Source: Toxotes chatareus (Eukaryota > Chordata > Actinopteri > Toxotidae). From it: a stretch of 64,000 nt of DNA. Below, one piece after another: positions 55,801-64,000 of the stretch. The stretch's first letter is position 1, and each line of letters begins with the position of its first letter. The stretch is from the NCBI GenBank assembly GCA_016801885.1, contig CM028902.1, forward strand, positions 1,426,001 through 1,490,000, given 5' to 3'. The position numbers were made by a program, and so were the translations under genes. The notes below the pieces were generated by a model. It was not told the DNA's origin and ran no database searches. It was given only the letters and a program-made list of their open reading frames with translations.

Positions 55801-58800
55801 TTAGTTGAACATGTTAAGACTGAGATTTTTTTTTGCAGTGTATTTCCCCAGGGCTGGATTTCTTTTCTTTTTTTTTTGTTTCTCACTCTTCAATCTTCTT
55901 TAACATTTTTTCTGTCCAGCTCCTTTTTCCTTTTTCTTTCCTCGGCTCTTAATCTCTCATTTTCTCTCGTCCTTTCACAACTCCTGTGTGCTGCTGCTGC
56001 ACATCTTCCGTCACCCTGTTGTCCCACATCTCTCCCCTTTTAAAGCCTCATGCCTTCATCCTTCTACTGTCTGCCCCCCCCCCCTCTCCTCCTGCAGCTC
56101 CCCCTCCTCCTCAACCTCCCTTAACGTTTTTTTCTAAATCCTCCTCCTCATTTGTCTCCCCTCTCATTTCTGGGCGGGTGAGGGATGAGGGGAGTCGAGG
56201 GTGTTTTTTGGTTAGCCAACCATCTTGTCTCTGCTGGTGTCCGCCTGGCGCTCTGCCACCACCGTCACCCACCCCTCCTTCTTCTCCTCCTCCTCCTCCG
56301 TGCCCACCGCCGCTCTGGACGCTGTAATGGATGACGGGGCAGATCCGGGTGGCCCGCAGCGCCTCTGAAAGGGGGGCCAGTCACACCGGGGCCCATTGCA
56401 GTGGAGAACAAGTGGAGCCCCCGCAGAGTAGCTGGTGGAGAGCCATTTGATTTGTCCTCCACTTTTCTCCTTGTTTTCTCCACTCCTCAGCTGCCTGCGA
56501 GTGTGTGGTCTCTGTTCGATCCTGGATGTTCGATGGCCCTCGTCTCTCAACCAGCTGAATGTGAAATCCTCAAAAAGTGACGCAGAAAAAGGCCAGCGAT
56601 AAAAGGCCTGCGTGGAGGACGCAGGTCGGTCAAAGTCCTCTGCAGCAAAAAGGCCGATTCGCTCTTTTTCTTCCCCATTCACCGGCCGGTGGAGGGGATC
56701 TAAGCAGGTGTGGAGGCGCTTTAGGCAGATGTTGTGTGCACAAAAGGATTTGATGGGCCTCAACAAGGCTTTTCAAGTATTTACAGAACATTTACATTTA
56801 CATTTCAGGCATCAGGCTGATCCTCTTATCCAGATCAGCCTCCATTGAGTGCAGGGGGAGAATGAGCTTAAATTCCTCGATCGCCGACATTACAAGCTAA
56901 CAGTAGCAGGGGGTCAAGCCGGACAGCACCGTGTCACGACTCCAGAGGCTCTAAAGAACAAAAAGAGCTGAGTATAGAAGCAGATATGTTCCTGGGTTTT
57001 CTTTTTTTTTCATGCTACAATGAGAAAAACTGAACAGGAAAATTTTACACAGCGTTAATTGGTTTTAACTTATCAACCAAGAAAAAAAGAACATAGACTG
57101 AAATAAATGATCTGATCACACGTCCTGCAGGCCCTGAGCTGCGTGATTGTCCCATCGCAGTTGTGTGTTTACCCAATATTCACTCTCCTTTTACTTCCGG
57201 TTTGGTCTTCACCAACTCTGCTGCTGCTGCTGCTGGAAACTCTGAGACTGACCCAGACAGTAAATGTGCCAATACAATCAGACAGAAGAATAACAGGCTG
57301 CTGCTCAGAGCGACAGTAAGTTGGAGACTGTCCTTTAATCTGCTGTAGAAAAATCCAGCATCTCTCTAATATAAAATGAGTTTTTTTTAAAAAATAGTAT
57401 AGAGGGAGAAAACCACAGGAAAAACACATCATGAAAATCAGCTAAACGTCTGTATCAACAAACCCACATTAAGACGACAGTGTTTAAACAGAAACGAATC
57501 TTCCCTTTGTCTCAGTCTCATCAGGTCTCAGGTGGGTCAGTACTGAAGATAAATACCTGCAGACTCAGCAGAGGTCAGCTGTCAGTTTGACCTGCAGCCT
57601 CAGTCTCGCTCGGCTCTGAACAGATGTTTACCCCAGAGGCTCCCGCTCCTCCTCAGCTCCGAGGAAAATCTGGCCTCCTCCTGGTCAGACTGGTTCTGTA
57701 CCTGTCTGCTCCTCAGACTGAGGCCTCAGGATGTGTTGGCACACCTGAGCCGAGGTTCGTCTGCAGGGAGAGGCATGTGAAAGTTGTCAAAGGACAATTA
57801 CAGCAGTTACATCTAAGTGAAAGCAGATAGGAAGTGACTGTTTTTTTCACACTGTCACCCAACACAGCTGAAACTGATTTGGGATGAAACCAAAGCTGAT
57901 AACTGCCAGATGTGCAGTTATACCCCCAGATGTTTTCAACAGCCATGTTGTTGTTATCCTCCTTTTGAGATAAGTGGTCAGTTTAAAAAAAAAATCCAGT
58001 TGAAAGCCACAGTGATTGTGTGTGTGAGGTGCTGTTCATTGCACTGACACTGACTGAGGGTGGTGCTGTATGAAAGGTCACGGTTCATTCTCTGGGGAGT
58101 AGGAATGCAATCAGGAATTCACTGAAAGTTTGTGTTGTGGGTAATGTAGGCGCTGTGTGTTTACTAAACTACATTACTAAAGTGATAAATCAACCATCAG
58201 AATAGTTGCTGATTTATTTTCTGTCGATTGATCAGCGATGATCAGTAAATCAGCTTATTGTTTCAGCGTGAGACTGTTCAGTGAGATTCACAGCCACTGT
58301 AATTCCCTCTGTACATGCAGCAGACGGCTGTCTTCCACATCTCTTCGTGTTAGTGTCTGGTTGACTGGTACAGTAGCCCAGGGTGGGTACTGGGGATGCT
58401 GGGTGGGAGGTGGTGGGATGGGAGGCAGCTGGTGGTGGTCGTGAACAGCGGGAGGTCGACACAAACCGCCTCCCGCCAAGCTGCTGCATCTGGGCTGACG
58501 GGAGCTGACGCAGAGGAGATGTTTGTTAGAGACCAAGTACAGAAACAGTTCATCTCAGTAATATATATTTTTAATAAAACAAAGAAGAGTTTGACTTAAA
58601 TGTAAAAAAATAAATGCTGTATTTTGTTTCTTTCATCCTGTGCTATACAAGTAGTTTGAGTTTTTAGTTTAGAGTAAAAAATCTGAAATCTGTGATTTTT
58701 ATTTTGTGTTTGATGCCTCAACCTACAAGCTATTAAAGATATTCAGATAATGATAATGAGGAAACGTCAGCCATCATTAGTTTACACGACTAACAGGGAA

Positions 58801-59575
58801 AATCCAGCAGAAGTGTGTCAAGGTTAACGAAGGACAAAGTGTAAAATCCATAATTTCCTCTGTGTCCCGCCCCCCTGCTGCTCATTTCAATTAGGTCATT
58901 CCTCAAAATAGTCATGCATCCCCAAGGCACCATCACAAAATGTCTGCCTGTTAATGAGCCGCGATCGTGCTGATGGTGTTCGCCTGGCTGCACCGGAGCA
59001 GAGTGGCGGACTCACACAGGTGAAAAAGCGATTAGCGTTTGGCTGCAGACGTGCTGAGAGGACAGGTGAAGGGTTGTCTGGACAGAGGACGCACTCTGTC
59101 TTCTTACTTATTATCCTCTCGTGGTTCAGGAAACCATTGGTCTCAGTTTATTTCTGCCAATAGGAAAAGAAAAATCTCTTTTCTCTCTGTAACCTCTGCT
59201 GCAAAACTCAGCTGTTAACAAATGTAAATCACTGTATTTCACAGACCATCATGTCACTGCCTCTGACTGATGTCAAAGTTTTATTGATTTGAAATTTGTG
59301 ATCCGGCTCAGTCGGCGCTGAACCTTGTAAAAGTTCAAGTTCATCTGTCGCTTGAACATGAATCCACACGTGTAACTGAACGAAGCGTCTTCTCTGCAGG
59401 GGCCAGTCAGCTTTCATCAGAACGTGACCCTTCAGAAGGGATGTCCCAGTCAGGTTTTTACGGCCTCGATCCGGATCTGAGCCCTTCAGTCTTGGGTATA
59501 TGTTGATTCTAATCCAATAATTATATTTACCTGAACATTGATTAAATTTGTATCTGATAAACTGAAATATCAGCT
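49825..59575 (+). other. Probable first intron, part 1
   Basis: No exon supported. Contains T/A runs, (AC)n at 54840-54864, C-rich tracts near 54975-55000 and 56076-56085, and dispersed-repeat fragments. The longer frames at 54049-54900 and 55986-56766 come from low-complexity or base-skewed sequence. Confidence 0.45.
56786..56848 (+). repeat. Dispersed retroposon fragment (TTACATTTACATTT type)
   Basis: ACATTTACATTTACATTTC, followed by GGCATCAGGCTGATCCTCTT and ATCCAGATCAGCC, is a mutated form of the very common fish SINE/LINE segment that reads TTTATCCAAAGCGAC. Confidence 0.55.
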
Positions 59576-59579
59576 GTAG

Positions 59580-59652
59580 CTAATTGATCTATACAGAGAA
59601 GATTAGCATGGCCCCTGTGCAAGGATGACACGCAAATTCGTGAAGTGTTTTT
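59580..59652 (+). pseudogene. U6 snRNA retropseudogene, 5'-degraded
   Basis: ATACAGAGAAGATTAGCATG, GCCCCTGTGCAAGGATGACA and CGCAAATTCGTGAAG follow U6 spliceosomal RNA almost base for base, including the ACAGAGA box and the AGC triad region. One change is visible (CTGCGCAAGG to CTGTGCAAGG). The 5' stem and the Pol III promoter elements upstream are missing, and the 3' end stops at GTGTTTTT, so it is not a working gene. Confidence 0.92.
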
Positions 59653-59706
59653 GATGCAATTTCCCCACTGTGGGACTAATAAAGGTGTATTTTATCTTAT
59701 CTTACA
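59653..59706 (+). mobile_element. LINE 3' tail fused to the U6 pseudogene
   Basis: GATGCAATTTCCCCACTGTG, GGACTAATAAAGG and TTATCTTATCTTA are the same tail as at 39520. It begins with no gap after the U6 part. Confidence 0.8.
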
Positions 59707-62700
59707 CACCTTATTTTCCTTGATCCACATACTGAAGCTGCACATTTGTGTACAGCAAAGAAGGAATCGGATTTTCTTCAACTTTTCTCAGCTTCTTTCC
59801 TAAGTTTCATTTCTGTGGATGATGAATCGTTCAGGTCTATTCTTCAGTCAAACACAGAGTGTTTTAAGCTTTTGGTTCATTCATGGAGATGGTGATATCC
59901 GAGTTTGAAGAGTCGCTGTCGAGTCGGCCTGGTGGTCTGAGTGACAGTGAGGAGTCTACATATCAGAGATCTGTTGAAGTACAAGGACCTGGTGGTGGAT
60001 TGTGTCTGTACCTTCCTGCTCTGCTGCTGGTGTGTGAAAGTCTCTGTGTTCACAGTGAAGGTGACGCTGAGAGCAAGGCCTGCTGGGAAGACGAGAGCAG
60101 TGACGCTCAGCTGAGGCCACGCTCGGCTGTTACTCTCAGGGATTTACAGTAGGTGAAGGTTTGAAACCAGAGCGAGGTCAGGCTGTTTTGCAGGGAAGTG
60201 GACCGCGTGGGTTCTCACACAGTGAGAGGACGGTGGACGTGATGCAGACACTCAGTTGACTGATGTTGACTTTGCTCAAGTCCAATTTTGTTTGAGTGTT
60301 TAGATCTAAAGGTGTCCCCCAAACTTTTCTCTGTGCACTTTCAGACCGGGGTTCAGGTCTGTGGCTCTGTGTGAACACTGACGGTGTTTGGATCTGTCTC
60401 TGTACATCTCAGCTGTGTTGGCTTTTCACTGATGCAGAATTAAAAAAAAAAAAAACAATTAAAGAAATGAATCAAAGCAGCAGTGAATAAATCTTAGAGC
60501 CAATCAGGCTTGTAAAGTAAAGCTGATTCTGGACTGTGTATGTTTGTATTTTTTACTGTTTGGTTAAACAAGCAATTTGAATTCATCTTCTTTGGTTTAT
60601 GGAAATTATGGTGCATGTCTTTCACCATAGTTTCAGCCCTACAGTTATTGGACTGATGCTGCTTTTACTTCATGTTAGAAAAAGGTAAAGAACCAAAATG
60701 TTTTACAAAGGTTTCTCAAGGAAGGAAATCCCTTGTAGCTGCATCACAACTGTTTTCCACCTTTTTGTTTTTTATGTATGAAGTCAAATCATCCATAACC
60801 CTGAACGTTATCCATTATAATGCAGTAAAAATTTAAAATCCGAGCTTACACTGCCAGTGTGTGTGGATTTGTTCGCTGTTTACTGCCTGTTGTCCCTGTT
60901 TGGCAGCTTGTAAATACTACATGACTTGAATTCAGCTCTATAATCCTCAAATTCATTCAGTAAATAGTCTTTTTCTAACCTTAACTCTCACTACACATTA
61001 CAGACATCATTCATTCTCATCTTAAGCTAGAGATGAAGAGTAAATGCAACTGTAAAAGGTCTGTAATATAAGTAATGGTTCTTTACACACACACACACAC
61101 ACACACTTCCTCTCTCATTGTCCTTCCTGTGGGATACAGCTTTGGCACTCTCCTTCGTCCATTCAGCCCCAGTGTTTAATTAAGTTGTTTTTCTGTTAGA
61201 GGAGCTTTTCTCTGGGCCTCTGACAAACTGTTTCGTCACCGTGTGTACGATTAGATTAGAAACACGTCTGCTGGAGCCAAAGCTGCTCCGCTCGGATCAG
61301 ATGCTTTATACTTGAGGAAATGTGGGTGAAGAAGGAAACTCGCTGCTGCTCCGCGGGTGTTCAGGTATTCACTCTGGTAACCTGCAGAAAAAAACATGTA
61401 CTGTGTTCACTACACAGCTCAACTTCTGGGACTCACCAGAGTCCATAGTATTCCTCCTCTTGGGACCATGAAGGTCTGAACATAATTTGAAACTTTATAT
61501 TTCTGACCTGTCTTCAGTAGACTGAGGAGGGGAGTCAGAAAGTGCAGGGAGACGGACTCAACCACTGTTGGATTTTTGGGGGGGGGGGCTCAGTGACAAG
61601 AAAATATAGAATAGCACCAAACTAATGTTTCAAAAAGATCCAGTGCAGGCTGTTTGGCTCACTCAGGACCCTGGTGAATAGTTTTGGTAGCTGACCATGA
61701 CCTTTGACCTCCCTGTGAAGGAGGGAAAAAACAATTTTCTGCTGTCACTAAAGAGCATTTTTTCTGCTTCACACACTTGATCCTTGTCATGAAAATCTCT
61801 TGTTGCCCACACTTTGTAATCTGCTGTGGGTCTGAACCTGTTGTTAGTGTTCACAGAGGTTTTGTCAGCTGATGAAACGCTGCAGATCTCCATGTTCAGA
61901 CCGTGCATGCTGACTTTGTTGTGAGGACTGTCATGCTGGACACTCTGCTGATGTCCAGTTAGTGTCAATGCGTCTGTATCCACAATCACAATGACGACAA
62001 AGACTTTTGCGGTGCAGTCAAACAAACTCACCCTTTAATTGATTTCCTTAATAAAGAAAATCAGTAACTGTCTTTATTGTGTCATGCCTCGAGCGACCAT
62101 GTTCAGAGTTTAAGCTTCGCTCAGCAGTAAGTCATAGTTAAAGGAGTCTGTGATGTTTCTGTTTCATTGCTGCCCCACAGATTTAAAACTGATCTGTTGA
62201 ACTCTGAAAATGACTATTGTCTTTTAATGTGAAGCAGCAGCAACAGAAAATGTTGAGTGAGTATTAGCAGTAACATAATACAGCTCTGATACGGCTGCAG
62301 GAGAGGGAACAGTAACAGTAAGAGGCTGATGTCAGTGAGATCCAGTGACAGACCCTAACGATGGATTTCATGCTGCCTCCTTTATATGGAGGTAATTAGA
62401 TGATGGAAATATATGGGATGGCTATTTTCTTTAAAAACCATAGACAGGTCTGAGGTTTGGGTCAGTACGTGTTATTTATCCATATCTTGGATTTTCAATG
62501 ACAGATGAATTTGTTCCTTTTCAGAATGTCTTTTCCTCTTTGAGGTGAAGGATATAATCTGCAGGCTTAAATGGACCAAACACATCTGGACTATTGGTGG
62601 CTTCGACATGATTATAGGGAAAGTTTAAAAGGCCACAGGAGGGAGCGTATGTGATTTATAAGAGCTGAGGTTCACCAGTCTCCTCTGAAATACACGCCGC

Positions 62701-64000
62701 TGCTTTGTTCTCTGATTGATGCCAACATCAGCCGCACGCTACAAACATTTAGCACTCCCAAATGTTTTTCTTTAAATTTAATTTGCTGCTGTGCCAAGAT
62801 ATAATAAATCATTATTTATGTTCTGCTCTGCAGAAACATAAGCAGGCTGAGGCTGGCATAGCTCACAGCAAAGGCTTTAAATAAATAAAACCTCTCTGTG
62901 ATCGCTGTGTTGGAGCCGTCCCTCTCTCAGGTTCCCTTTAAATCTTCCTCTTCCTGTAAACAAGTCGCTGTGAGTGGGAGCTCTTTGTTTAAAAATCCCG
63001 GTCGCTCTCTGAGGGTTTGGAGCCGCTGGCTGTGGAGGTGACGGCCGGGCAGACGAACAGAAACAGAGGCAGTTTGAAGGTCTGGGCGGCGAGTTTTGTT
63101 TGAGATTGATGCAGCAGCAGAGGCTGGCACACAGTGAACAGTGGGCAGGTACCCAGCAGACATTTAGAGGTTGTTCATACATTTGTCAGGGCTCTGTAGA
63201 TGGAGCAAAAGTTGAGACAACACCTGCAGTCTTCCAGAGCTGAAATCAGGACCTGAACATTTGTCTGATTAGTTTCCAAAAGATGTTTTAATTTCCTCTC
63301 CGGAGGTTTCTGAATTTTTCCAAATATCTGGTGGACGGCTCAGTTCTGTTCATGTTCCCCAGATGATGAATCCTGTTGACATTGGTGATCCTCTGACTTT
63401 CTCTCTAGTGCCACCAGGGGTTCCTTTAGATGTTGTTGTTGTTGTTGTTTTATTTGTAGAAAAATAAGCGAGAAACAGCAAAACTGTGTCTGAGACACTG
63501 GAACGACTCTGTTCCATCTGTAGAAATGTTCATATGGATAAATGTGCTGTGTGCTTGTCACTGTGTGTGTTACTAATGCGTGGTAATATAGGAATGACTG
63601 ATCAGTGACTTGATAATAGTGAACATGGGGTTTAGTGTAATGGGTTTGTTGAATCATTTACGAAATACTGATATTTATTCAAGTTGCAATGTATTTATTT
63701 TATAATAGTTTTAATTTTTTTCAAATTGTTTAGTATCTGTATGTTGGACGTGAACAACACACATTGCCATATACATTTGTAAATCTTATCATATTTATTT
63801 GTGGATCATGTCTTTACTGAGACTAATTTCTCTCCGTATTTGTCGACTTATTGAAACAACAGCTCTTAAATCAACATGTTCCGTCAATGGACGAGACAAA
63901 TGTGAAGTTAACCGGTCCGTGTCGACTGAAAGCGATGGGACTGATGTGATACTCCCTGCTGATTGGTCAGAGCAGGAGACAAAACCTGCTGTATTGTTGA
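59707..64000 (+). other. Probable first intron, part 2
   Basis: No exon supported to the window end. (AC)n at 61086-61108, a G9 tract near 61581-61589 and a TTG repeat near 63432-63449 are present. The frame at 59883-60152 has no recognisable domain. Confidence 0.45.

Noticed and set aside
55986..56766. Pro-rich + frame and 184-codon minus frame
   Set aside because: They arise from C-rich and CT-rich sequence and contain no recognisable motif.
59883..60152. 89-codon acidic frame as a possible downstream exon
   Set aside because: No acceptor and donor pair in phase 1 and no domain similarity that I can see.

Overview
The window reads as nuclear DNA of a ray-finned fish (teleost). Coding sequence is split into short exons with GT-AG junctions. 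It carries a tandem pair of fish-type TRIM (finTRIM-like) genes, and it is crowded with fish-typical mobile DNA: piggyBac, hAT, Ty1/copia, a solo LTR pair, a tRNA-derived SINE, LINE tails, a foldback element and long microsatellites. There is no bacterial or organellar character. All family calls come from reading the translated sequence; no database search was possible.

Layout. (1) 76-4233, + strand: an eight-exon synaptotagmin that splices into one 408-codon frame (TM, C2A, C2B). (2) 5061-6633: a dead piggyBac element with its TTAA duplication, itself invaded by a SINE. (3) 9799-12183, +: a three-exon, 405-residue dual-specificity-phosphatase-like protein whose CX5R loop has lost its arginine (pseudophosphatase), followed by a long 3' tract. 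(4) 16722-23156: a mobile-element zone with hAT ends, a copia polymerase remnant, a three-unit diverged repeat, an intronless coiled-coil ORF with its own TATA/CRE-like promoter, and an 81-bp hairpin satellite. (5) 23577-30136, +: a 17-exon poly(A) polymerase homologue, conserved over the catalytic and RNA-binding parts. It has one exon without a usable AG acceptor, one GC donor and one homopolymer frameshift, so it is either a diverged paralogue or an early pseudogene. Two copies of one LTR family lie in its introns. (6) 30431-39355: a foldback element, then a tandem duplication of about 4.3 kb, each unit carrying a minus-strand RING/B-box/coiled-coil/B30.2 gene with interferon-response-like sites upstream of a noncoding exon. 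The distal copy has lost zinc ligands in both RING and B-box2, and its exon-1 splice donor. (7) 39600-49400: largely gene-free. (8) 49440-49824, +: a CpG/GC-rich 5' end and first coding exon (signal peptide) of a membrane or secreted protein; the remaining 14 kb is apparently its first intron and holds a U6 snRNA-LINE chimeric retropseudogene.

The genes do not form a pathway; they are neighbours in a vertebrate chromosome. The most unusual items are the eroding second TRIM copy, the pseudophosphatase loop, the compromised poly(A) polymerase, the U6-LINE chimera and the coiled-coil ORF with a CRE-like cluster.
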